DNA of 60,479 nucleotides, from the NCBI GenBank assembly GCA_021772135.1, contig JADYXQ010000003.1, forward strand, positions 1 to 60,479. Direction: 5' to 3'. Shown in pieces: positions 43,369-51,553 of this stretch. Under the pieces are notes generated by a model that saw only the letters and a list, made by a program, of their open reading frames with translations, was not told where the DNA came from and ran no database searches. The stretch is from Candidatus Obscuribacter sp. Lineage in GTDB: Bacteria > Cyanobacteriota > Vampirovibrionia > Obscuribacterales > Obscuribacteraceae. Within the stretch, counting starts at the first letter, position 1. Each line of letters opens with the position of its first letter. Position numbers and translations under genes: made by a program.

Positions 43369-43531
43369 GGCTGCGTCAGTAATGCTTACAACGGCACATT
43401 ACGAAGCCGTAACTGAGACTCCATGCCTGATGCCAACGTAACGACTTCGTAACGTGGCATATACCACCGTTACCGCCCGGTTGTCATGGGAATACATCCT
43501 CAGACTCAGCAATAGTCGTTGGAGAATTACT

Positions 43532-43942
43532 ATGATTTCTTTTCAGAAACTTGTCAGCCCACTACGCCGTTTGTTCGTTCGCGATAAGCACGAAGAATAT
43601 GAGGCTTTACCCAGTCCTGGTGACGACGCCGCCCACCCATGGCAGCGCAACCTGGATTCACTGGCGAATCGAACGCCCGACGTGCCTGACCTGGCCAGTG
43701 CCACAACTGATGTGGAAACACAGTTTATGGCTTTGATGGAACAGGCCAGACTGGAGAAATTGAGGGTAGAGGCCGAGCGCGGATTAAATCATAGTCCGAA
43801 ACGCAAAACCGATGCTACCGTGACCGATGCAAAAGCCTGGTGGGGCCAATCAGTGGCCACCTGGGAGCCTCTCGACGCCAAAAATGTCGATAGTTTCGCC
43901 GAGCGCAGGCACCCTCGTTCATCTAAGTGGTTTAACAGCTGA
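43532..43942 (+). CDS. Small soluble protein of unknown function
   Basis: 136 residues from ATG 43532 (GGAG at 7 nt); the frame is open from 43454. Basic amphipathic N-terminus (FQKLVSPLRRLFVRDK), then a polar, Pro/Asp-rich chain with a helix near 65-90 (DVETQFMALMEQARLEKLRV) and tryptophans (KAWWGQSVATWEP). No signal peptide, no recognised domain. Probably partly disordered. Confidence 0.6.
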   Translation: MISFQKLVSPLRRLFVRDKHEEYEALPSPGDDAAHPWQRNLDSLANRTPDVPDLASATTDVETQFMALMEQARLEKLRVEAERGLNHSPKRKTDATVTDAKAWWGQSVATWEPLDAKNVDSFAERRHPRSSKWFNS

Positions 43943-44128
43943 AATCTAAGCCAGCAAATCGTCAACAGTATTTAAGTCACTGATTTAGCCATCAGTGGCT
44001 TTGTCTTTACAAGCGATAGGCAAAGGTTTAAGGAGCGGAAGGCGGTGGTATGATCGTTCTAGCTAAATTGACGACAAGCCTTCCGGCCTGTCTTATTTGC
44101 TAATTTTATTTTCAGCGGGGTTTCAATA

Positions 44129-44461
44129 GTGTTGAGAAAATCAATTTTCTTACTATCCACAGCGGCTCTTTTGGCTTGCTGCATCAACATTAATCCATCC
44201 AGTGTGGAAGCAAAAGGCAAGGGCCATCGCGGTGCTTACCTCGTGCCACCACCACCAGCATATGCTCCTTCGATTTTGCCGGCATCGGTGGCAAGAAACA
44301 GTGGTTTGATCGCTTACTCAAGAGAAGTGGTGCCTGAAGCCACTGAAAGTACCGACGCTGCCAATGCAGAAGCAAAGCCAGTGCACATCAAGGTTTACGG
44401 ACCGTCTTCGCAAATCATCAAACCAACAGCCAGCCGCAAAGGCGTAAGCTTCTATAACTAA
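44129..44461 (+). CDS. Small exported protein of unknown function
   Basis: 110 residues from GTG 44129. Signal peptide with LLACC (possible lipobox, Cys17/18), then a short Pro-rich segment (LVPPPPAYAPS) and a C-terminal KPVHIKVYGPSSQII strand. Followed by a strong terminator, so transcribed alone. Probably a small envelope (lipo)protein. No family recognised. Confidence 0.65.
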   Translation: MLRKSIFLLSTAALLACCININPSSVEAKGKGHRGAYLVPPPPAYAPSILPASVARNSGLIAYSREVVPEATESTDAANAEAKPVHIKVYGPSSQIIKPTASRKGVSFYN

Positions 44462-44492
44462 TTAGTTTCAGTAGCTGTTGAACAGAAATATT

Positions 44493-44528
44493 AGAGAGAC
44501 TGAATTTTTCATTCGGTCTCTCTTTTTT
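44493..44528 (+). terminator. Intrinsic terminator
   Basis: AGAGAGACTGAAT (44493-44505), loop TTTTC, ATTCGGTCTCTCT (44511-44523), then TTTTT. One T-G pair within a 13-bp stem. It also lies between two converging genes. Confidence 0.9.
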
Positions 44529-44534
44529 GCTTTG

Positions 44535-44578
44535 CAGTTTTTACCTAGGAGCGTTCCAGTTTTTACCTAGATGCGTTC
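44535..44578. repeat. 22-bp tandem duplication spanning the thiolase stop codon
   Basis: CAGTTTTTACCTAGGAGCGTTC (44535-44556) and its near-identical copy 44557-44578 (two mismatches) are adjacent. The second includes the last codons and stop of the thiolase gene, so its 3' end has been duplicated. Confidence 0.85.
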
Positions 44579-45739
44579 CACAATCATGGCGATACCCATT
44601 CCGCCGCCGACGCACAAGCTGACGCAACCATAGCGTTTCTGGCGCTTTTGCAGCTCCATCGATATGGAGAGCAATAGTCTGGCACCGGTAGCTCCAAAAG
44701 GATGACCCAGGGCAATGGAGCCGCCGTTGACGTTAACTATGTCGCGATCAAGGTGCAATTCTTTTTCGCAAGCGAGGTACTGCACAGCAAAGGCTTCGTT
44801 GATTTCAAAAAGATCTATGTCTCCCATCTTCAAGCCAGCTTTTTCTAAGGCCATGGGAATGGCAGGCACAGGGCCGATACCCATAATTTCCGGCGGCACG
44901 CCGGTAACCGCCCACGACACTACTCGGCTGAGTGGCTTGAGTTTATTTTTCTCGGCATTCTTCAAGCTGGTGACCACAAGCGCCGCAGCACCATCGACGA
45001 TACCGCAAGCATTGCCGGGGGTGACGCTGCCGTCTTTACGGAAAGCCGGCTTCAATTTGGCCAGACCTTCAATGGTAGTTTCTGGACGGGCGTGCTCATC
45101 GCGATCAATGACAATGGGACCTTTTTTAGAAGGAATTTCAATGGCGCGAATTTCTTCTTTTAGTCGTCCGCTTTCAGCCGCTGCTTTTGCCAGTTGCTGA
45201 CTGCGCAAAGCAAATTCGTCCTGCTCCTGGCGGGTGATTTTATATTTTTCCTGCAAATTCTCAGCCGTTTCGCCCATAGAAGCTTTGGCGTAAGTGTCGC
45301 GGATGTCAAGACCGTCCCACAGTTCCATGTGGCCCATGCGCCCGCCCCAGCGCGTGCTCCAGCTGCTATAGGGAGTGCTGGACAAATGGTCTGTACCTCC
45401 GGCAATCACTGTAGTAGCCATGCCGTTATCGATTTGCATAGCGGCGTTGGCTACGGCGTAGACCCCTGATCCGCAAAGCAAATTGAGAATCAGACCGGGA
45501 GTATTTTCTTTCAAACCGGCTCGCAGAGCCACATGCCTTGCCAAATAAATGGCGTCCTTGCTGGTTTGGATGACGTTGCCCATAATTACCGAATCAACTG
45601 ATTCTTTCTCGACGCCCGCCCTTTCAATCGCCCCGAGAGTGGCTTCTACCGCCAAATCAGTGGCAGTTTTTGTGGCCAGGCCACCGCCGTATGCGCCAAA
45701 AGCGGTGCGTGCGCCGTTTACGATCACTATGTCGTTCAT
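44567..45739 (-). CDS. Acetyl-CoA acetyltransferase (thiolase)
   Basis: 390 residues. Nucleophile C89 in LNLLCGSG, GHPFGATGAR with H346, and C376 in SLCVGGGMG: the complete catalytic triad of a biosynthetic-type thiolase. NEAFAVQYLA carries the fourth conserved motif. It condenses two acetyl-CoA to acetoacetyl-CoA (or the reverse), feeding polyhydroxybutyrate, isoprenoid or fatty acid routes. No partner gene is adjacent. The gene is divergent from ald across a 263-bp gap. Confidence 0.95.
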   Translation of the reverse strand: MNDIVIVNGARTAFGAYGGGLATKTATDLAVEATLGAIERAGVEKESVDSVIMGNVIQTSKDAIYLARHVALRAGLKENTPGLILNLLCGSGVYAVANAAMQIDNGMATTVIAGGTDHLSSTPYSSWSTRWGGRMGHMELWDGLDIRDTYAKASMGETAENLQEKYKITRQEQDEFALRSQQLAKAAAESGRLKEEIRAIEIPSKKGPIVIDRDEHARPETTIEGLAKLKPAFRKDGSVTPGNACGIVDGAAALVVTSLKNAEKNKLKPLSRVVSWAVTGVPPEIMGIGPVPAIPMALEKAGLKMGDIDLFEINEAFAVQYLACEKELHLDRDIVNVNGGSIALGHPFGATGARLLLSISMELQKRQKRYGCVSLCVGGGMGIAMIVERI

Positions 45740-46002
45740 TTTTATGCTCTTTCAGTTGTTCAGGTTTCTGTTTGAGATTCTAGCAATGTCGGCTGCGCAA
45801 TTGGCAGAGTGGTCAAAAGCCAGGGGAAACCGGTCAAAAATTGACAAAAAACGGCTTTTGCGGTTGCCAAGCGGCGTCAATCATAAAACATCTATCAAGA
45901 GAATATGGTAACGACATATTGCGGGATAGAATTTCATCCTCTCGTGAATTACTTCGCAAGAAGCATTTAGAGATTAGGTTCGCAATATTGGAGGGTGAGA
46001 CC

Positions 46003-47127
46003 TTGGCTAAGGTTGGAGTGCCGAAAGAAATTAAAGACAACGAATACCGCGTTGCCATCACGCTTGCCGGTGTAAAAACACTGGTAAACGAAGGTCATAC
46101 AGTCTACGTTGAGAAAAACGCCGGCGTTGGCTCCGGTATGAGCGACGATGAGTACAAGGCTGTGGGCGCCAAGATTCTTCCTGATGCCGCCTCCGTTTTT
46201 GGCGAATCTGATTTGATCTTGAAAGTGAAAGAGCCTCAAGCTCAAGAAGTAGCAATGCTGAAAAAAGATCAGTTGCTCTTCACCTACCTGCACCTGGCAG
46301 CTGCTCCAAAACTGGCTGAAGACCTGGCCAAAAGCGGCGCTACCTGTATCGCTTACGAAACGGTGCAAACAGCAAACGCCCAATTGCCTTTGCTCACACC
46401 AATGTCTGAAATTGCCGGACGTCTGGCCACACAAATCGGTGCTCAATATCTCGAGCGACCTATGGGCGGTCGTGGCGTGCTTCTTGGCGGCGTACCCGGC
46501 GTAGAACCAGGCGAAATCATCATCATTGGCGGCGGCGTAGTCGGCATTAACGCCGCAAAAATTGGCGTCGGACTTGGCGCTCGCGTCACCATCTTCGATC
46601 TTTCACTAGATAGATTGCGTTATCTCGATGACGTATTCGGCGGCCAGGTACGCACAGTGTTCTCAGTCGGTCACTACCTCGAAAGCCTCTTGCCCAGCGC
46701 CGATCTAGTTATCGGAGCAGTACTGATTCCTGGCAAACAAGCACCAAGAATCGTCACCAGAGAAATGGTGAGCAAAATGAAAAAAGGCTCCGTCATTGTT
46801 GACGTGGCCATCGACCAAGGCGGATGTATCGAAACCATTCACGCCACCACTCACTCTCAACCAGTTTACGAAGTTGATGGCGTGGTGCACTATGGCGTGG
46901 CCAACATCCCTGGAGCTGTTCCATGGACATCCACTCGGGCACTGACCAATGCCACCATGGCCTATGCATCCAAACTAGCTAAATTCGGCTACCAAGCTTG
47001 TCTTGATGATCCAGCTTTACACCTCGGCGTAAATATTCACCAGGGCGAAATTGTTCATGCAGGCGTGCTGGAAGCGGTAAATTCGGCTAAAAGCAACGCC
47101 AAAACACCAGTAGGCTCGAAGAAATAA
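46003..47127 (+). CDS. ald: Alanine dehydrogenase
   Basis: 374 residues from TTG 46003, 8 nt after GGAGG, the family's usual start (AKVGVPKEIKDNEYRVAIT). A long in-frame extension to 45841 has no family counterpart. Substrate residues R16, K76 (VKEPQ) and H97 (LHLAA), the NAD fold IIGGGVVGINAAKIGVGLGA, then VDVAIDQGGC. It interconverts L-alanine and pyruvate plus ammonia with NAD. A terminator follows. An initial TTG may limit expression. Confidence 0.95.
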   Translation: MAKVGVPKEIKDNEYRVAITLAGVKTLVNEGHTVYVEKNAGVGSGMSDDEYKAVGAKILPDAASVFGESDLILKVKEPQAQEVAMLKKDQLLFTYLHLAAAPKLAEDLAKSGATCIAYETVQTANAQLPLLTPMSEIAGRLATQIGAQYLERPMGGRGVLLGGVPGVEPGEIIIIGGGVVGINAAKIGVGLGARVTIFDLSLDRLRYLDDVFGGQVRTVFSVGHYLESLLPSADLVIGAVLIPGKQAPRIVTREMVSKMKKGSVIVDVAIDQGGCIETIHATTHSQPVYEVDGVVHYGVANIPGAVPWTSTRALTNATMAYASKLAKFGYQACLDDPALHLGVNIHQGEIVHAGVLEAVNSAKSNAKTPVGSKK

Positions 47128-47150
47128 TTTCTCTTTGAGTTTAAAATAAA

Positions 47151-47187
47151 CAGGCGCACTAGCTTATTGCCAGTGCGCCTGTCTTTT
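47151..47187 (+). terminator. Terminator between ald and xthA
   Basis: CAGGCGCACT (47151-47160), 11-nt loop, AGTGCGCCTG (47172-47181), then TCTTTT. Perfect 10-bp stem ending about 15 nt before the xthA start. Confidence 0.85.
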
Positions 47188-47202
47188 GAAAAGGGAAAAA
47201 AA

Positions 47203-47976
47203 GTGTCAAAGCTAAAGCTTGTTTCCTGGAACATCAACGGCATTCGCGCTGCCGCCAAAAAAGGATTTTACGACTGGATGGAAGGCTTGCAACCGGACAT
47301 TGTCGGTTTGCAAGAAACCAAAATTTCAGCCGATCAGCTGACACCTGAAATCATGGAACGAAAAGGCTACAAATGCTTTTTCTCTCATGCTGAAAGACGA
47401 GGCTACAGCGGAGTGGCAATCTACACCAGGCACGAACCCATATCAGTTAAAGAAGGTTTCGGGGTACAACGCTTCGATTGCGAAGGACGTACCCTCGTGG
47501 CCGACTTCGGCGATTTTGTGATGGCCAATATTTATTTTCCCAATGGTGCCCAGAATCCAGAGCGTCTGCTATTTAAAATGGAGTTTTACGATGCCTTCTA
47601 TAGATGGGCCGACCAGCTGACTAAAGAGGGAAAAAAGCTGGCGGTCTGCGGTGACTTCAACACTGCTCACATGGCTATTGACCTGGCCCGGCCTAAAGCC
47701 AACGAGACAGTCTCAGGTTTTATGCCGGCCGAAAGGGAATGGCTCGACAAACTAATCACTGCTGGATATAGCGATACTTTTCGCATGTACAACAAAGATC
47801 CCCATAACTATAGTTGGTGGCATATGGGCAGCGGCGCCCGGGAGCGCAATGTCGGTTGGCGCATCGATTACTTTTTCACTTCGAGCAAATTGACCGACAA
47901 TGTTGTCAATGCTGGTATCCTCAACAATGTCCACGGCTCTGATCATTGTCCTGTGACTTTGGAACTCCATACCTAG
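47203..47976 (+). CDS. xthA: Exodeoxyribonuclease III
   Basis: 257 residues from GTG 47203 (AAAGGGA at 8 nt). EEP nuclease fold: SWNINGIRAA, LQETK (E38), YSGVAIY, GDFNTAH (catalytic Asp and Asn), WRIDYFF and the closing HGSDHCPV (Asp-His pair). Repairs abasic sites and trims 3' ends. It lies downstream of a terminator yet upstream of the 47997 gene by 20 bp, so the latter may be cotranscribed. Confidence 0.95.
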   Translation: MSKLKLVSWNINGIRAAAKKGFYDWMEGLQPDIVGLQETKISADQLTPEIMERKGYKCFFSHAERRGYSGVAIYTRHEPISVKEGFGVQRFDCEGRTLVADFGDFVMANIYFPNGAQNPERLLFKMEFYDAFYRWADQLTKEGKKLAVCGDFNTAHMAIDLARPKANETVSGFMPAEREWLDKLITAGYSDTFRMYNKDPHNYSWWHMGSGARERNVGWRIDYFFTSSKLTDNVVNAGILNNVHGSDHCPVTLELHT

Positions 47977-47996
47977 CCAGTCTGTGGGAGCAGTCC

Positions 47997-48689
47997 ATGA
48001 ACGAATCTATGAATGATGGCGTTGATGATGTAGTTAATGATGCTATCGATGAGTCTGAAATCGAATCATCAAATTCGTCTTTAAATAACTTACCCACCAT
48101 CGAGTCGGGAAAAATTTGGGAGAACCGCTCTACCAAAGAAGTGCTTCTCGCTATTTTTAAAAGCAAGAAAGCTGAATATGCCATTGCGCGCATGGCCTCT
48201 GAAGATGGCGTGGTTGACGGCGAATTTTTGATTACCAAAAGCACTAACGTGCAGGGCGCCAGACTGCTCAACGATGAAATGATTGGTTATCCTGCTTTGT
48301 TTGCCATGCTGAAAATTCAGCACGGCAGTTATTCGTTGTTAGATTGCAGTAATTCGCCAGCTGATGCAGCCCACCTTGAAGAAGGCTTGAAAATACGCGT
48401 CAATCAATTAGTCAATGCTTTGCCCGATTTGCCTGCCACCATGGAAGAACTAGTCAGCGGCGGTGCCGGCATGACGCGTATGAGATCTTATGAAGGCAGC
48501 GACCTGCCCAGCGAAGCCGACATTGCAGAAGAGAAATTAGCGCGCAAATCAGCCAAAGCCGACAAAACGGACCAGGTAGCGACTACCGATGCCCGGCCAC
48601 AAACCGGTATCAGCCCTGTTTTGATTGCCACAATTGTGATGGTGCTTGTACTGGCCGTAGCCGGTGCTTTTATGTTCATGCACCACTAG
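47997..48689 (+). CDS. DUF4388-like protein with C-terminal membrane anchor
   Basis: 230 residues from ATG 47997 (GGGAG at 6 nt). The acidic N-terminus (1-30) precedes a domain of about 110 residues (WENRSTKEVLLAIFKSKKAEYAI ... QHGSYSLLDCSNSP, given in parts). It resembles the DUF4388/PATAN-like signalling domain found beside two-component proteins. A single C-terminal helix (ISPVLIATIVMVLVLAVAGA) makes it tail-anchored with the domain in the cytoplasm. Role uncertain. Confidence 0.6.
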   Translation: MNESMNDGVDDVVNDAIDESEIESSNSSLNNLPTIESGKIWENRSTKEVLLAIFKSKKAEYAIARMASEDGVVDGEFLITKSTNVQGARLLNDEMIGYPALFAMLKIQHGSYSLLDCSNSPADAAHLEEGLKIRVNQLVNALPDLPATMEELVSGGAGMTRMRSYEGSDLPSEADIAEEKLARKSAKADKTDQVATTDARPQTGISPVLIATIVMVLVLAVAGAFMFMHH

Positions 48690-48715
48690 AAACTGAAACG
48701 TTACCGTTTGAGTTT
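48690..48715. repeat. Hairpin of the TGAAACG family (copy C)
   Basis: AAACTGAAACG, TTAC, CGTTTGAGTTT: 11-bp arms with one mismatch, starting at the base after the stop of the 47997 gene. It contains the TGAAACG-N4-CGTTTGA core. Confidence 0.65.
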
Positions 48716-48754
48716 AAGTTGAGCCCAAAACGGTGCTCTATCCTTTTTTTTTGC

Positions 48755-48780
48755 AAAATGAAACGTTATCGTTTCATTTT
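48755..48780. repeat. Palindrome AAAATGAAACG-TTAT-CGTTTCATTTT (copy B)
   Basis: Perfect 11-bp arms (48755-48765, 48770-48780) around TTAT, about 96 bp before the ATG at 48877. Together with the downstream AGAAAATA...CCATTTAATCAAAA it repeats the arrangement at 24109-24160, so about 55 bp are shared between two distant intergenic sites. Confidence 0.8.
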
Positions 48781-48876
48781 AGAAAATATAGAAACCTTCC
48801 ATTTAATCAAAATAAATTTGAACTTTTTACCGCCAAAATTCGTTTGATCTAATATCACGCGGACGAGGAGGTTGAT

Positions 48877-49938
48877 ATGGGAAATAATCATTCATGTGAC
48901 TATGACTATAAAATAGCCATTGCCACATCTAAAATATGCAGCGAAATTACTTGCAATCAGCAAGCCGCTGCGCTCATTTTTAAAATGCGCCAGAGTATAG
49001 GCGATCTGACATGCAAATGTGCAATATCGCAATTTGTTTTACGCGATGACGACCGTACAGCACAGTGTGCGACTTGTAAAACCATAGTCACAACCACCAA
49101 AGGTACTGTGATGGAGCAATGTTCAGAATTGCTTGCCTGGCTTGTAGCAATCAAGCTTTACGAACAGGGTTTGACCATTAGCGCTAGTCGGCTTGCGCGC
49201 CTTGCTCTTACAACAACATCATGCGCTGACTCCATCGTCAAAAAATTGCTTGTAGTTATTGCAAATGAAATGCCGCAAGAAACATTGTTAGTTTCGGCCC
49301 ATCGATTTAAAAAAATCATCTCCAGGCGCAGTACTGATAGCCCCAGAGCAGAACATCCATATGTAGAACAAATTTTGATTGAAAAAGAACACGAGATTCG
49401 CCTGGAAAAATCGCTGGACAAAGGGCTAACCGCAGTACTTGATCTGCCGGAAAAACAAGTAAAAATCTTGGCCTTGCTGTCTGAAAAGCCTCTCAGTCTC
49501 GACGCTCTCTACCAGCAGCTTTCGGCACAAACTACTATGCCTGTAGGAGAATTCAATAGCAATCTCACGATGTTGGAACTGGGAAATTATGCCCGTCAAT
49601 TGAATGATGGAAAATTTGTCAGAGCAGAGGAGGAACTAGAGGTGGACAGCAGTTTAAAAGAAAGATTGCTCGGCCACAGCGAACAAGCACTGCAAAGCCA
49701 TATCGATCAAATCATTGAATTTATACACTTCAGGTTTCAATCAGTGAGCCGAAAGTTCTTGCAACTTTTTCTAGGTGCCTTCTGGTGTCACAACGATCGC
49801 AAGAAATGGGGCAAAGACGCATTGCTTCTGGCTTGCCTTAAACATCCGCCAGTCAACCAGGGGGAGATTGCAGCTCATTCATCGCCGCCACTGATAAAAC
49901 TTATGCCTTTTCCACCCTTAAATGATCAATTGTTCTAA
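48877..49938 (+). CDS. Zinc-ribbon (IS1595-transposase-like) protein with DprA-type winged helix
   Basis: 353 residues; GGAGG before ATG 48877. Residues 46-75 (CKCAISQFVLRDDD...CATCKTIVTTTKGT) form a zinc ribbon like that preceding IS1595/ISXO2 transposases, followed by their helical region (LLAWLVAIKLYEQGLTISASRLA). No DDE triad follows. Residues 195-250 (EKQVKILALLSEKPLSLDALYQQL, LTMLELGNYARQL, FVRA, in parts) match the DprA C-terminal winged helix. The C-terminal 90 residues are unassigned. Likely a domesticated DNA-binding protein. It ends 4 bp into the convergent epimerase gene. Confidence 0.65.
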   Translation: MGNNHSCDYDYKIAIATSKICSEITCNQQAAALIFKMRQSIGDLTCKCAISQFVLRDDDRTAQCATCKTIVTTTKGTVMEQCSELLAWLVAIKLYEQGLTISASRLARLALTTTSCADSIVKKLLVVIANEMPQETLLVSAHRFKKIISRRSTDSPRAEHPYVEQILIEKEHEIRLEKSLDKGLTAVLDLPEKQVKILALLSEKPLSLDALYQQLSAQTTMPVGEFNSNLTMLELGNYARQLNDGKFVRAEEELEVDSSLKERLLGHSEQALQSHIDQIIEFIHFRFQSVSRKFLQLFLGAFWCHNDRKKWGKDALLLACLKHPPVNQGEIAAHSSPPLIKLMPFPPLNDQLF

Positions 49939-51359
49939 CGGTGCCCGGCACCTTTGCCGATAAGAAATTTTATGGCATCGAGCAAATCAGGATCTTGAAA
50001 TTCGTAACCGGTCTGCTTCAATTTTTGCGGTAGAACACGCACGCTGGCCATTAACAAGGCGTCGGCCATTTCGCCGAAAGCGACGCGGAGAACTCCTGGC
50101 GGCACAGGAAAAAGTGTCGGTCTGAAAAGTGCGCGACCAAGAGCCCGAGTGAACTCAGCATTAGTGGCACAATTGGGTGCCACCACATTGAGTGGCCCCT
50201 CTACTTCTTTTGTGACAATGGCATGATAGATAGCGGTGCAAACATCATCAATAGAGACCCAGCTAAAGTACTGTTTGCCGTCACCGATTTTTCCGCCAGC
50301 TCCGGAGCTAAAGACTGGCAGCAGTTTTGCCAGGGCTCCGGCTTTAGGGCTTAATACGGCGCCAATGCGAGCCTGCACCAGGCGAATTCCGGCTGCACGT
50401 GCCAGCTCAGCGGCCTCTTCCCAGTCAAAGCAAACTTCGGCTAAAAACCCAGTGCCGGCCTTAGAATCTTCGGTGACGGGCTCGGAGCCGCGCTCGCCGT
50501 AGAAGCCGATGGCGGAAGCGCTGACTAAAACTTCTGGCTTTTTGTCCATGGCTGCTAAAAGTTGGCAGAGATACTGCGTGCTTTTCACCCGGCTTTGATA
50601 AATCATCTGCTTTTCTTCCACAGTCCAGCGACCGGCCGTGACGTTGCGGCCAGACAAATGAACCACGGCATCGAGGTCGCCCGGTAAATCAGATTCGATG
50701 GTTGCGGCCAGAGGATCCCAGAATATTTCGCTACCACTTTCGCGCCCGGCCGGGGCTATAGCATTGACGTCGCCTGCAGGAGGTCGCCGGCTAAGCCTTA
50801 CAACCTCGTGACCCTGAGTGTTTAGTAAAGCCACCAGGTGTTCGCCCACCAGGCCGGTGGCTCCGCTCACAAGAATTTTCAAGTTTTTTTGGCCATAGCG
50901 CTTGAGCAGGGCCATGTCTCGAGCAATTAAAGCGTGACGGTAGCGAAATAGGCGGCTTAATTCCGATCTGACAAAGGCTGAAGCGGCAATTCTCCCGGCC
51001 AGACCCATGGGCAAAGAATATTCCACTCTATCAGTCAGATAACAATGAGCCGGGCCATCTTCTTCGACCTCGTGGCTTTGCTGCCAGTAGTCAAACGGGC
51101 CGGCAATTTGATAATCGACGAAACGCTTACCTTTGACATACTCTTTGTGGGCCAGCACCCAGGGCATGCGCATAGGGCCTTTTTCGAGCAACAGCACTAC
51201 CCTTGACCCGTCGTGAATGCCGCCTGAGCGTTCGACACATTTGACATCGACCCAGGGGGGCGACAGTCGCTCAAAGGCACCCGGGCGCTCGTGCCAATCG
51301 AAAACCTGGTCTGGTGTGGCGTGAAAGCGCGACCGGGCAACAAATACTTCTCTTTTCAT
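49935..51359 (-). CDS. TIGR01777-type epimerase with N-terminal SRPBCC domain
   Basis: 474 residues from ATG 51359 (GAAGG at 7 nt); the frame is open from 51410. Residues 1-160 are an SRPBCC/polyketide-cyclase-like ligand pocket (FVARSRFHATPDQVFDWHERP). Then comes an NAD(P) Rossmann domain with GATGLVGEHL, VVHLSGRNV and SASAIGFYGERG, and the DUF1731 C-terminal tail. This two-domain fusion is known in the TIGR01777 family, which includes the cyanobacterial/plant epimerase linked to cell division (SulA/GC1). Substrate unknown. Confidence 0.9.
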   Translation of the reverse strand: MKREVFVARSRFHATPDQVFDWHERPGAFERLSPPWVDVKCVERSGGIHDGSRVVLLLEKGPMRMPWVLAHKEYVKGKRFVDYQIAGPFDYWQQSHEVEEDGPAHCYLTDRVEYSLPMGLAGRIAASAFVRSELSRLFRYRHALIARDMALLKRYGQKNLKILVSGATGLVGEHLVALLNTQGHEVVRLSRRPPAGDVNAIAPAGRESGSEIFWDPLAATIESDLPGDLDAVVHLSGRNVTAGRWTVEEKQMIYQSRVKSTQYLCQLLAAMDKKPEVLVSASAIGFYGERGSEPVTEDSKAGTGFLAEVCFDWEEAAELARAAGIRLVQARIGAVLSPKAGALAKLLPVFSSGAGGKIGDGKQYFSWVSIDDVCTAIYHAIVTKEVEGPLNVVAPNCATNAEFTRALGRALFRPTLFPVPPGVLRVAFGEMADALLMASVRVLPQKLKQTGYEFQDPDLLDAIKFLIGKGAGHR

Positions 51360-51553
51360 GGCGACCTTCGCATGATAATAGGGCAAACCGTAATCAAGAA
51401 GCCGGCGCAAGAATCAACCGACTGTTAGCATGGTATTGCAATCATTAAAACAGATTCAAAGGCGGGTAGAATAAAGCATTGAGACTATTAAACCAGTCTT
51501 TCTTGACATTACCGACGGCTAAGCCGCAATAACTAGGACCGATACGATTTTAG

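Noticed and set aside
43437-43454. CGTAACG direct repeats as a CRISPR-like or origin element
   Set aside because: Only two copies of 7 bp; no array and no AT-rich unwinding region.
45841-46002. 54-codon N-terminal extension of alanine dehydrogenase
   Set aside because: GGAGG at 8 nt and the conserved family start place initiation at TTG 46003.
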